NCBI GenBank assembly: GCA_019090455.1
Contig: JAHRWA010000044.1
Coordinates: forward strand, 124,001-188,000
Length of the DNA: 64,000 bases
Source: Pseudomonadales bacterium
Lineage (GTDB): Bacteria > Pseudomonadota > Gammaproteobacteria > Pseudomonadales > DC-out160
Reading direction: 5' to 3'
The notes under the pieces were generated by a model. The model did not search any database. It was not told the origin of the DNA and saw only the letters and a program-made list of their open reading frames with translations. Below are positions 55,886 to 64,000 of the stretch, piece by piece (the stretch's first letter is position 1; every line of letters starts with the position of its first letter). Made by a program: the position numbers and the translations under genes.

Positions 55886-58288
55886 CTAACCTCCATCACT
55901 CAAGCGCCAATAAGCTTTATATTCATTTCGATAGGTTCGGGGATTTGGCATTTTGTCCGTCGCGATAAAATCATATTCAATCGAACCTGTCAGTGATGAA
56001 TTCAGCATTTCTACCTGTCGCACCTGATACCGTTTAATGACGGCCTCGGTGGGGTGCCCAAACCGGTCCTGATACCCCGCCGTAAAAACGACTTGATCAG
56101 GTTGCACCGCATTAATAAACCCAGACGTCGAAGACGTATTACTGCCATGATGCGGTGCAATCAACAAATCAGCTTTCAACATTCCCTTCTCACCTTGCAA
56201 CAGATACTCTTCCACAGGTCGCTCTATATCGCCGGGAATCAAAACTGAATAACCTTGCCCTACAATTTTCAACATACAAGATTGATCATTGGAACTTTCA
56301 AATAATGTTTCACTTTGAGCATCCGGATATAAAAATTCAAAATTCACGCCTTCCCACGACCATCGCTGCCCCTTTCTGCAAGGCTCGATTAGTGCGTAAG
56401 AGGTTGGATTTGAATTGTGAACGCGCAAAGGATGAGAAAGAAAATTCGTCGACCCTATAACTCCCAGAACAGGAATACCCTCCAATATCGATTTTGCACC
56501 ACCGATGTGATCCAGATCACTGTGACTTAGGATAAGCTTATCTAATTGCTTTATACCCTTATGCCGAAGATAAGGTAGAACGATACTCTCACCTGCGTTT
56601 CTGGTAGCGGAATAACGATTGCCGGCATCAAACAACAAAGAATGGTTTTGAGTTCGCGCCAAGACACTCAATCCATGGCCCACATCAAAAATAATGAGTT
56701 TGAGCTGACCCGGGCCAATACTCTCTTTCAGCGGGAAAACAAAAGGGAGAAAGGCAAAGAGGCCTAACCATTTATAGGGCATAGCCCTGGGCGCCAAGAC
56801 AAGAATAGCGGCCAACACCAGCAGCACGCTACACAACAGACCTTCATCAGCAAAGGGAAAGGCAGAGGACAGGTTCTGCTCCAGATATTCCAGCCCCTGC
56901 CAGGCAACATCAAAGACTCTCAACGTCTGCTGAATCCACCACATGCCCACCACTGGCCATAACCACAAAAGTACAATACCAATTAAGGAAAAAGGCAATA
57001 GAAATAGACTGACAAAAGGGACCGCTAGCATGTTTACCAAAGGAGAAATTAGACTGACCTGGCCAAATAAGACAATGAGTAATGGAGCAAGCCCAACAAA
57101 GACGACCCATTGGACTAAGACAATTTGTCGAAACACCTTGGCTTTCTTTCTATTCCGCTGAACCCAGAATAAACGGCCATTTAACGCCCAAAAAATAATA
57201 AGCACCGCAGAAAAAGAGAGCCAAAAGCCAGGATCTAAGGGTGAACGAGGAAATACCAGCAACACAGCAAAAGCTGCCCCCAACAATCCATCCGACATTC
57301 TTGATTGTCGGCCCACCAAACTGAAAATAACCCAGACACTCAGCATCACTAATGCGCGAAGCGTGGGAATCGAAAAACCAGCCGCGGCGGAATACATGAT
57401 CGCTGCAATCAATCCAGATACGGATGCGATGTAAGGAGCTGCTACCAGTGAAGACCCCCTCACCAAAAACCGCCATAGCCAGCTAGTGAGCCCATAGAAT
57501 AAACCGGCAAACAAGCCAATATGTAAGCCCGATATAGCAAATAAATGGGATGTCCCCGTTGCCCGCAATACCCCCCATTGGTCACTAGCAATAAACGACC
57601 GATCTCCCACAATCAACGCTGAAAATAGACCCACCGTGGAAAACTGATCGAACTGAGATTGAATACTGTCACTGATATTCTTTCGAGTTTGATCCACAGA
57701 AAATATCGGCATGGAAACCCGTCGATTGCCCTGAAAGCCAACCACTTTGCCGACAGACTCAATTCTGTGACTAAATAACCACTTCTCGTAATCAAACCCC
57801 CCTTCATTTGCAAAGCCATGGGGACGTTTTAATCGTACTTTCAAATGCCAAACTTGCTCTGGACCCAAGTCACCCGGTATTTCACCATACCAAGATAATC
57901 GAACTCGGTAAGAGTCCAACATTTCATCACAGTTAAACTCCTTGGCCTGATCATCACTACCAATACATAAAACCTTCGCAAAAAAACGAGTGACACGCTG
58001 TCCGTGATCCCAAGTGCTCGATTCCGGTATTCCCAGGATTTTGGCTTTAATGCTGACATCACCACTATCCAGTAACAAAATAGAATCTGCTTGTAGCGTA
58101 TCTAAGGCATCCAAACTTGCCCACAACAGTCCAAAACAAAAACCCACAGCCAGAAGACAATTTGGCCATTTTACCACCATCAACAAGAACCCTAATCCGC
58201 AACCAAAAACCAGGAGAACAGAGGGAACGACAGGGAATTGAACTAAACTGATAACACCTATGCAAAAACCGATAATGGCTAAACGCAT
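55886..58288 (-). CDS. DNA internalisation protein ComEC/Rec2
   Basis: 800 residues: an N-terminal DUF4131-like region, a multi-helix competence domain (about 220-500) and a C-terminal metallo-beta-lactamase-like domain with HSDLDHIGG and PHHGSNTSS. ComEC is the inner-membrane channel for transforming DNA. Presence of all three domains at full length suggests competence is at least possible. GGAGG is 7 bases before the ATG. It opens the operon that continues with exbB. Confidence 0.93.
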   Translation of the reverse strand: MRLAIIGFCIGVISLVQFPVVPSVLLVFGCGLGFLLMVVKWPNCLLAVGFCFGLLWASLDALDTLQADSILLLDSGDVSIKAKILGIPESSTWDHGQRVTRFFAKVLCIGSDDQAKEFNCDEMLDSYRVRLSWYGEIPGDLGPEQVWHLKVRLKRPHGFANEGGFDYEKWLFSHRIESVGKVVGFQGNRRVSMPIFSVDQTRKNISDSIQSQFDQFSTVGLFSALIVGDRSFIASDQWGVLRATGTSHLFAISGLHIGLFAGLFYGLTSWLWRFLVRGSSLVAAPYIASVSGLIAAIMYSAAAGFSIPTLRALVMLSVWVIFSLVGRQSRMSDGLLGAAFAVLLVFPRSPLDPGFWLSFSAVLIIFWALNGRLFWVQRNRKKAKVFRQIVLVQWVVFVGLAPLLIVLFGQVSLISPLVNMLAVPFVSLFLLPFSLIGIVLLWLWPVVGMWWIQQTLRVFDVAWQGLEYLEQNLSSAFPFADEGLLCSVLLVLAAILVLAPRAMPYKWLGLFAFLPFVFPLKESIGPGQLKLIIFDVGHGLSVLARTQNHSLLFDAGNRYSATRNAGESIVLPYLRHKGIKQLDKLILSHSDLDHIGGAKSILEGIPVLGVIGSTNFLSHPLRVHNSNPTSYALIEPCRKGQRWSWEGVNFEFLYPDAQSETLFESSNDQSCMLKIVGQGYSVLIPGDIERPVEEYLLQGEKGMLKADLLIAPHHGSNTSSTSGFINAVQPDQVVFTAGYQDRFGHPTEAVIKRYQVRQVEMLNSSLTGSIEYDFIATDKMPNPRTYRNEYKAYWRLSDGG

Positions 58289-58598
58289 GTAGAGCCTCCG
58301 CCGAATTCAGGGCATAATATGCCTCTTTTTTCTCTCAGCATGGTGCACTCGGCTGCGGAACAGACTTAAGGACAGACAAGCAATCGTAACAGGTGTATCT
58401 AAGGCAATAATTGATCAGCTCACCATTGAACGAGAAGCCATTTAATGAATAAAAAACATGAGGTAATAACGTATATAAGGTATCGGTTAATAAAACCGAT
58501 AGAGCGCATAAACTCGGATTCCCGAAACCCGGACTGCCAGAAAATAGATAGCAAAAAAATAGATAGCATTGCCCTAGAGCTTTTGGTGCTTTAACCCA
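58289..58598. other. Divergent comEC-DUF2062 intergenic region
   Basis: About 310 bases without a convincing gene; an open minus-strand frame (58335-58682) has no family features. It holds a perfect 8-bp hairpin (TATCGGTT at 58481-58488 with AACCGATA at 58494-58501) and a two-copy AAATAGATAGCA repeat (58541-58568). Both promoters should lie here. Confidence 0.5.
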
Positions 58599-59135
58599 AT
58601 GATGCCAAAACGCCTCATACAAAAAATCCTCCCTCAGCAGTCTACTATTGCCGAACATAAATCCCTGCAATTTATGAGTCACCTAATGACTGACCCGAAT
58701 CTATGGCACCTCAACCGGCGTTCGGTAGCGAGCGGTATTGGCATTGGTTTATTTTGTGCCCTTTTACCGATACCAGGTCAAATGCCGCTGGCTGCGGTAA
58801 TCGCTATTTTCTTGAGAGGAAATTTCGCATTAGCTGTCTGTACTACTTGGATCAGCAATCCAATCACCTATGCACCCATTTTTTATTTTACCTACAAAGT
58901 CGGTGCATTTTTACTAAACAATGAAGCCGAAGTCATTAATTTTGAATTATCCTGGGAAGCCATTGCCACCAATATTAATGCCATATGGAAACCATTGCTA
59001 CTAGGCTCCCTCCTCTGCGGACTGACAGTCGCAACAACCGCCTATTTTACGATTCGTATTTATTGGCGCAAACGCGTATTAAGAATATGGGAAAAACGCA
59101 AAGAAAGAAAAAAACGACAAAAAGCCTCGCGCTGA
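58599..59135 (+). CDS. DUF2062 domain membrane protein
   Basis: 178 residues: RRSVASGIGIGLFCALLPIPGQMPLAAVIAIFLRGN is the DUF2062 core, with two or three membrane helices and a very basic C-terminal tail (RKRVLRIWEKRKERKKRQK). Function unknown; it is conserved between comEC and lolD in Pseudomonas-type genomes. Confidence 0.85.
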   Translation: MMPKRLIQKILPQQSTIAEHKSLQFMSHLMTDPNLWHLNRRSVASGIGIGLFCALLPIPGQMPLAAVIAIFLRGNFALAVCTTWISNPITYAPIFYFTYKVGAFLLNNEAEVINFELSWEAIATNINAIWKPLLLGSLLCGLTVATTAYFTIRIYWRKRVLRIWEKRKERKKRQKASR

Positions 59136-59180
59136 TTTCAGATTTTCAGCGCTCAATTGGGTGGTCAATTTATTCGAGGG

Positions 59181-59894
59181 TCAATCTTTTAGCTGAATTA
59201 ATTTCCCATTCTCCATATTGAACACCTTATCAACTCTCTTTGAGAACCCGACATCATGGGTAACAATGAGAAAACTGGTATTAAGAGATTGATTTAATTC
59301 CACCATCATATCTTGTATCTGAAGTGCCGTATTCACATCTAAATTACCGGTTGGCTCATCAGCCAAAATACAAGAAGGCTTAGTTACCAAGGCTCTGGCG
59401 ATTGCTACACGCTGCCTTTCTCCACCCGACAACTCGCCAGGCTTATGAGAGATACGCTCACCAAGCCCAACGCGCTCCAACATTTCATGTGCCTCTTGCT
59501 TCGACTGTTTCACCCCTTTTTTCCCAATAAGCAACGGCATCGCCACGTTTTCAAGTGCCGTGAATTCAGGTAGTAGGTGATGAAATTGGTAAATAAAACC
59601 AATGTGCCTATTTCGCAAGTGGCCACGCTCGGTATCAGAGAGCGTACTAAAGCTCTGCCCCATAACCTTAACAGTCCCTTCTGTTGGCGATTCCAACCCA
59701 CCCAACAACTGTAACAATGTCGTTTTACCCGAGCCTGAATTACCAATAATGGCTGTAAATTCACCTCTCATGAGCTGTAAATCCACATCATTCACCACGG
59801 TGATTACCCGTGGCCCTTCATCAAAGCGTCGAACCAAGCCTTCGCATTCCAATACACAATTAGAGGATTCTAGTACTGGACTCTCATTACTCAT
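59181..59894 (-). CDS. lolD: Lipoprotein-releasing system ATP-binding protein LolD
   Basis: 237 residues from the ATG at 59894. Walker [12 protein letters not shown], signature [14 protein letters not shown] and Walker [13 protein letters not shown] are intact. It powers release of outer-membrane lipoproteins to LolA. The frame opens further upstream to 59954, but that stretch lies inside lolC and lacks family residues; with the chosen start the gene overlaps lolC by 8 bases. Confidence 0.95.
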   Translation of the reverse strand: MSNESPVLESSNCVLECEGLVRRFDEGPRVITVVNDVDLQLMRGEFTAIIGNSGSGKTTLLQLLGGLESPTEGTVKVMGQSFSTLSDTERGHLRNRHIGFIYQFHHLLPEFTALENVAMPLLIGKKGVKQSKQEAHEMLERVGLGERISHKPGELSGGERQRVAIARALVTKPSCILADEPTGNLDVNTALQIQDMMVELNQSLNTSFLIVTHDVGFSKRVDKVFNMENGKLIQLKD

Positions 59895-61122
59895 AACGTA
59901 GAGCCTCAGCCGGATCCGTTTTCGCTGCGCGCGAAGAGGGGTATAAAGTGGCAAAAAAGCTTAATGAAAATGCGGAAAGAACAATAACAATAATGTCATT
60001 GATCCTGACTTCCGTGGGTAGGTAATTAACAAAATAAGCGCCGAACAACTGCAAGCCGAAGGCCTCCTCAATCCAAGCGACAGAATCTGTCAGATTTAAA
60101 ACAATGGCTAAGCCTAACCCGGTCCCAACAATGGTACCGAAGACTCCAATAACAATGCCCTGAACCATGAAAACGCTCCTGACTTCACTCGGCGACATAC
60201 CCAGAGTACGTAAGATCGCGATGTCCGTTTTTTTGTCTGTCACCAACATCACCAGACTGGAGACAATATTAAAAGCAGCTACCGCTACGATGAGGAACAA
60301 CAATAGAAACATCATTGCCTTTTCCATTTGAATGGCATCGAATAAACTGCCGTGAGTGCGGGTCCAATTCGATTGATAATAATCCCCTTCTAACCCTTCA
60401 ATAATATCCCTGGCTAATTGAGGAGCCTCAAAGATGTCGCTGGTTTTTAACCTCACCGCTTGGGCTTTATTAGGATGGCGTAGAAGCTTGCCCGCATCCT
60501 GTAGGTGCACCACTCCCATGAGACCATCCATCTCAGCCCCCACCTCAAATGTGCCCACCAGGGTAAACCGCTTGAATCGCGGCAACACACCGGCAGCGGT
60601 CACTGAAGCTTCTGGCAACACCAACGTCACTTTATCGCCTATCAAAGCGCCTAATTGATTCGCTAAGCCTTGCCCCAAAACGATATTAAAATCACCTGGA
60701 ATCAAATCGTCTAAATGACCTTCCACCATAAAATCATCAACAATGGACACCTTCTTTTCATATTCCGGAACCACTCCTGTTATAAACGCACCACTGACTC
60801 CTCCCATATAAGTCACCATGCCTTGCAACTGAGTGAATGGGGCGGCTGCCTCTATGTTCGGATTTTTTTCTATTTCCGTCACCAGTGATTTCCAACCTTC
60901 CACTGGCTGATAGGCATGAATACTGGCGTGGGGGATCATGCCTAGAATTCGATTCTGCAACTCACGATCGAAACCGTTCATCACCGATAAAACCACAATC
61001 AAAACCGCAACACCCAGGGTCAATCCGATAATCGAAATGAATGAGATAAAGGAGATAAAATGATTGCGTCTTTTGGCAGCGGTATAGCGCAAACCGACGT
61101 ATAGGGGGACAGGTTTAAACAT
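59887..61122 (-). CDS. lolC: Lipoprotein-releasing system permease LolC/LolE
   Basis: 411 residues: one N-terminal helix (ISFISIIGLTLGVAVLIVVLSVMNGF), a large periplasmic domain (about 50-270) and three C-terminal helices including AAFNIVSSLVMLVTDKK. Only one permease gene accompanies lolD here, as in some gammaproteobacteria; a LolE partner or a LolF homodimer is possible. It precedes lolD in one transcription unit. Confidence 0.92.
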   Translation of the reverse strand: MFKPVPLYVGLRYTAAKRRNHFISFISFISIIGLTLGVAVLIVVLSVMNGFDRELQNRILGMIPHASIHAYQPVEGWKSLVTEIEKNPNIEAAAPFTQLQGMVTYMGGVSGAFITGVVPEYEKKVSIVDDFMVEGHLDDLIPGDFNIVLGQGLANQLGALIGDKVTLVLPEASVTAAGVLPRFKRFTLVGTFEVGAEMDGLMGVVHLQDAGKLLRHPNKAQAVRLKTSDIFEAPQLARDIIEGLEGDYYQSNWTRTHGSLFDAIQMEKAMMFLLLFLIVAVAAFNIVSSLVMLVTDKKTDIAILRTLGMSPSEVRSVFMVQGIVIGVFGTIVGTGLGLAIVLNLTDSVAWIEEAFGLQLFGAYFVNYLPTEVRINDIIVIVLSAFSLSFFATLYPSSRAAKTDPAEALRYE

Positions 61123-61348
61123 GCGGCGGATTAAACCATAAAGATCTATCAGGCACCATGCCTAGCAAACTCTTCCCTGCTGGATGTCGTCTTGCCATTT
61201 TCGATTCATCACCATTACTGATCTGCTAAAGTCAAAAGTCTAATAAATTAGACAATCACAAACCATTTTTGTGCTGGGTGACTATCATTACTAAAAGCTT
61301 ATCCCTCTCAACAAGCTCAACATACAGGCAACATAGGCTAAATTAAGC

Positions 61349-61981
61349 GTGGAAGCATTCGATAGCGATTCAGAAAAACCAAAAAACACAGCAGAGATGA
61401 CAGATAGACGCGGTTATTTTCGATTGCAAGACCGGGTCACGTTGGACTATGAAAAATTTGCAGAAGGGTGCAACGAAATTGACCCCTACTCCAATGAATT
61501 TAGTGTATCGCCCCAGTTAAAGCTGTTGAACGAACTCCATAAATTAGAATCTGATAGTCGCCATCTACTCCATCCCATCATGGAACAAAACAGGCAAGTG
61601 GGACAATATCTCAAATCAATGAGCAAAAGAATTAGCTATATCTCTAATTTTATTACCACTGCCAGCAATGGAACACCACCCCACCCGACACATGATATTA
61701 GCTTATCTGAAGGAGGTGTGGCTTTTGACGCTGAAGAAAACCTCAGCCTAGGACAATTAATACACCTGAAGTTGGTATTGTTTCCCTCTCTCACGCATAT
61801 TGCGGCAATAGGTAAAGTCAGTTATAGCAAACAACACAGTTCGGTAGCCGGCATTGCCACATTTCGAATCGGCATTGAATTTGAGCATATCACCGACCCT
61901 GACAGAGGGCAGATTGCGAAACACATTATGCAGGAGCAATCTCGCATGCGAAGAAAACAGCAAACGCTTTCCTCAAAATAA
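61349..61981 (+). CDS. PilZ domain protein
   Basis: 210 residues. RRGYFRLQDRV near residue 20 gives the c-di-GMP-binding Arg cluster (RxxxR), and DISLSEGGVAFDAEENL is the D/N-x-S-x-x-G motif, so unlike the pilZ at 32233 this protein should bind c-di-GMP. A helical region (about 55-105) lies between the motifs. The start is GTG 61349; the Met at 61397 (MTDRRGYFRL) is an alternative. It is the first gene of a rightward group. Confidence 0.8.
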   Translation: MEAFDSDSEKPKNTAEMTDRRGYFRLQDRVTLDYEKFAEGCNEIDPYSNEFSVSPQLKLLNELHKLESDSRHLLHPIMEQNRQVGQYLKSMSKRISYISNFITTASNGTPPHPTHDISLSEGGVAFDAEENLSLGQLIHLKLVLFPSLTHIAAIGKVSYSKQHSSVAGIATFRIGIEFEHITDPDRGQIAKHIMQEQSRMRRKQQTLSSK

Positions 61982-62166
61982 ATTGCTAATTCTTTTTAAT
62001 TGATTGATATGATAATAGCGAATGACAATCAGCGGGCTGCATGCACTTGAATCGATCATTTTTAGGATAAATAGCTTTAATATACGCGCTTTTAATACTC
62101 ATCTACACTTTATTAATACTGACAGCCTATTCCTCAGAACAAACGCCAAAACAGGAACACCCGACC

Positions 62167-62472
62167 ATGACAATTCGCCAGCTACCCATCGTATTCGCCA
62201 TTACGGTGATGTTATCCAGCTCTGTGTTAGCCGATGTCGTCACCGTTGGTGTCGGTCATCAAGCCAAGGACAAACACGCATTAAGTCGGCCTAATAAAGG
62301 CATGGATAAGCAGGAAGTTTATTCCCACTTCGGTGACCCGATAAAACAAACAAACTCTGTGGGAAAGCCACCCATATCAAGTTGGGTTTTTGACAAGTTT
62401 ACGGTTTATTTCGAATATGAGCATGTGGTACACACGGTATTACATGATTCTAATTCCAAACCCATAAGATGA
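62167..62472 (+). CDS. Small secreted BamE-like protein, unknown
   Basis: 101 residues with a signal peptide (hydrophobic LPIVFAITVMLSSSVLA), then RPNKGMDKQEVYSHFGDPIKQ, SSWVFDKFTVYFEYEHVVHTVLH. The G-M-x-x-x-x-V-x-x-x-FG-x-P pattern recalls the SmpA/OmlA (BamE) fold, but there is no lipobox cysteine. AGGA lies 10 bases before the ATG. Its role is unknown. Confidence 0.65.
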   Translation: MTIRQLPIVFAITVMLSSSVLADVVTVGVGHQAKDKHALSRPNKGMDKQEVYSHFGDPIKQTNSVGKPPISSWVFDKFTVYFEYEHVVHTVLHDSNSKPIR

Positions 62473-62571
62473 ACGGGCTCTATCCCTATTCGTAAACCTC
62501 TAGCCTTGCTATTCTAATCCATCAACAATTCGCAACGCCCTACACGCTCGGGGGAAAAAAGGAATAGGCTG

Positions 62572-63708
62572 TTGCAGAACATCCGTATACCGGCAGAATG
62601 GGAGCCACAGGCTGCCATCTTACTCACTTGGCCCCATCACAATACCGATTGGGCCGAGAATATCGAAATCACTGAAAGTGTCTATATCGCATTAACTAAC
62701 ACTATTCGACGATTTGAAACCGTACTCATCATTGCTAATTCGAAATCGCATCAACGACACATACACTCGTTATTAGGCTCGCTATTAGAATCCGACCCCA
62801 TCGCGCAGGGGCTTTATCCGGTCTACTATTGCTGCTGCCCGAGCAATGATACTTGGGCACGAGACTATGGTCCGATTTCCGTATTCCATGACCAAATGTT
62901 GATGTTGCTCGATTTTAAATTCAATGGCTGGGGCGGAAAGTTCGATGCGACCTTGGACACCAAGATTAATCAGCAACTATTTCAGCAACGGCTCCAACCC
63001 AATAGCATTCAATCATTGCCGGCTCTTAAGGATGCATCATTTCAGGTTCAGTCTCTTGACTATGTCTTAGAAGGAGGGGCTATCGATACCAACGGCAGTG
63101 GCACGATGCTCGCGACGCGCCGATGCCTTTTGTCAGAGGCACGCAACCCTAATTTCAGTCTCATTGAAAACGAACATTTTCTGAAACAAACATTAGGCGT
63201 AGAAAGAATATTATGGCTCAATCATGGCACTCTAGAGGGGGACGATACCGATAGTCATATTGACACCTTGGCCCGTTTTATTTCTCCCTCTCATATTGTT
63301 TATCAAGCTTGCGATAACCCCAATGACACGCACTATATTGAACTATCACTGATGGCAAACGAACTCAAAGAATTGCAATGCGAAGATGGCTCTGCGTACC
63401 AGCTAACCCCATTGCCATTACCAAGCGCCTGCTTTAATAAAAAGGGAGATCGACTCCCAGCAACTTATGTCAACTTTCTCATGATAAATGACGCAGTACT
63501 AATACCCCTTTATGATGTGCCTGAAGATGAGCTAGCCTTGGAAATATTTAGTGAGTTATTCTCTCTCACCCCAGAAGGTACCTCACCAGCACATCAACAA
63601 AGGACGGTGATAGGAATCAACTGTCGGCCACTCATTGAACAGTTTGGTAGCTTACATTGCATAACGATGAATATCATGAAGCCTAATTCGACCATTAAAG
63701 AATCGTAA
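62572..63708 (+). CDS. aguA: Agmatine deiminase
   Basis: 378 residues from a TTG at 62572, with AAAGGAA 8-9 bases upstream. It has IPAEWEPQAAILLTWPH, NDTWARDYGPISV, LEGGAIDTNG, HIDTLARF and the catalytic Cys363 in GSLHCITMN. The enzyme hydrolyses agmatine to N-carbamoylputrescine. It is followed after 3 bases by the amidase for the next step, so the pair provides putrescine from agmatine. Confidence 0.95.
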   Translation: MQNIRIPAEWEPQAAILLTWPHHNTDWAENIEITESVYIALTNTIRRFETVLIIANSKSHQRHIHSLLGSLLESDPIAQGLYPVYYCCCPSNDTWARDYGPISVFHDQMLMLLDFKFNGWGGKFDATLDTKINQQLFQQRLQPNSIQSLPALKDASFQVQSLDYVLEGGAIDTNGSGTMLATRRCLLSEARNPNFSLIENEHFLKQTLGVERILWLNHGTLEGDDTDSHIDTLARFISPSHIVYQACDNPNDTHYIELSLMANELKELQCEDGSAYQLTPLPLPSACFNKKGDRLPATYVNFLMINDAVLIPLYDVPEDELALEIFSELFSLTPEGTSPAHQQRTVIGINCRPLIEQFGSLHCITMNIMKPNSTIKES

Positions 63709-63711
63709 CTC

Positions 63712-64000
63712 ATGAAAGACAAATCCCTCATCACCGTCGCAGCCATACAACAAAAATACCACTCAACAGCTGCATCAACAACTATATCCAAAAATTCGTC
63801 AACAACGTCATCTACACCCACAACCGCAACGACGAGCACGCCCACGAGACTAGCTATATTCCAAAGCGCCAAACAGATCAATCTCCATCGTAGTCGGGAG
63901 GAAATACGAGATGCTGCTACCAAAGGCGTGAATCTCGTGGTGTTACAGGAGCTGCACAGTACGCATTATTTCTGCCAACACGAAGATAGTGCCTTGTTTG
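63712..64000 (+). CDS. aguB: N-carbamoylputrescine amidase, 3'-truncated by the window edge
   Basis: About 96 residues are visible. The nitrilase-fold start is ITVAAIQQKY, and the catalytic-Glu strand is GVNLVVLQELHSTHYFCQ, characteristic of N-carbamoylputrescine amidase. Between them lies a Thr/Ser-rich stretch (about residues 18-46, with STTSSTPTTATTSTPT) that this family normally lacks, followed by a helix (NLHRSREEIRDAATKG). The frame is intact, so the insertion would be translated. It forms a two-gene unit with aguA. Confidence 0.9.
   Translation, partial: MKDKSLITVAAIQQKYHSTAASTTISKNSSTTSSTPTTATTSTPTRLAIFQSAKQINLHRSREEIRDAATKGVNLVVLQELHSTHYFCQHEDSALF

Noticed and set aside
58335-58682. 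115-codon minus-strand open frame before comEC
   Set aside because: Overlaps the start of the DUF2062 gene, no recognisable motif, low-quality composition; judged a chance frame.

Overview
The window is chromosomal DNA from a Gram-negative gammaproteobacterium of moderate-to-low GC. The evidence is a complete lipid A/KDO set (kdsB, lpxK, msbA), Lol and ExbBD-type envelope genes, a short 4.5S SRP RNA, YcgL/YcgN, YceD-rpmF, and a gene order (tatD-pilZ-holB-tmk-mltG-pabC-fabF-acpP-fabG-fabD-plsX-rpmF-yceD-sppA-HAD-rluC | rne | murB-ptp-kdsB-trm112-lpxK-msbA-exbD-exbB-comEC | DUF2062 | lolD-lolC) known from Pseudomonas and related marine orders. The species cannot be fixed from this sequence. No CRISPR array, tRNA, rRNA, intact IS element or prophage was seen.

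Region 1 (1-6.3 kb) holds the 3' part of an error-prone polymerase gene dnaE2, an HD-GYP protein, a DUF1289 protein, a NicO-like transporter, an SDR oxidoreductase and an SRPBCC protein. Region 2 (6.4-14.8 kb) is the most accessory-looking block. It has two paralogous outer-membrane barrel genes flanking a small PstS-like periplasmic protein, a divergent 959-residue hybrid histidine kinase, and a Na+/phosphate cotransporter with a coiled-coil partner. Together they suggest an uncharacterised phosphate or oxyanion sensing and uptake locus. Region 3 (14.8-20.6 kb) has a MoxR ATPase with a CoxE-type VWA protein, a 729-bp gene-free stretch, and a large membrane-anchored VWA protein with a very acidic tail.

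Region 4 (20.7-26 kb) is housekeeping: ycgN-ycgL-rnd-recR-ybaB-dnaX, then the 4.5S RNA. dnaX carries an A8 run in its linker that could produce a short gamma form. Region 5 (26-32.6 kb) has a degenerate HD-GYP protein, a CelD-like acetyltransferase, an orphan Rap1a-like protein, rmuC, tatD and pilZ. Region 6 (32.7-45.2 kb) is the fatty-acid synthesis supercluster with replication, ribosome and envelope genes, all leftward, with an intrinsic terminator between acpP and fabF.

Region 7 (45.2-49.1 kb) is rne with a 1.1-kb upstream region. That region contains an 18-bp palindrome in a 19-bp promoter spacer, the geometry of MerR-family promoters, followed by leader hairpins. Region 8 (49.1-61.1 kb) holds envelope biogenesis, competence and lipoprotein export genes. 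Region 9 (61.3-64 kb) has a PilZ protein, a small BamE-like protein and the agmatine-to-putrescine genes aguA and aguB. aguB is cut by the window edge and carries an unusual Thr/Ser-rich insertion. Short in-frame tandem repeats recur in several genes (HD-GYP, dnaX, the degenerate HD-GYP, tmk), and one spans the rnd stop codon.
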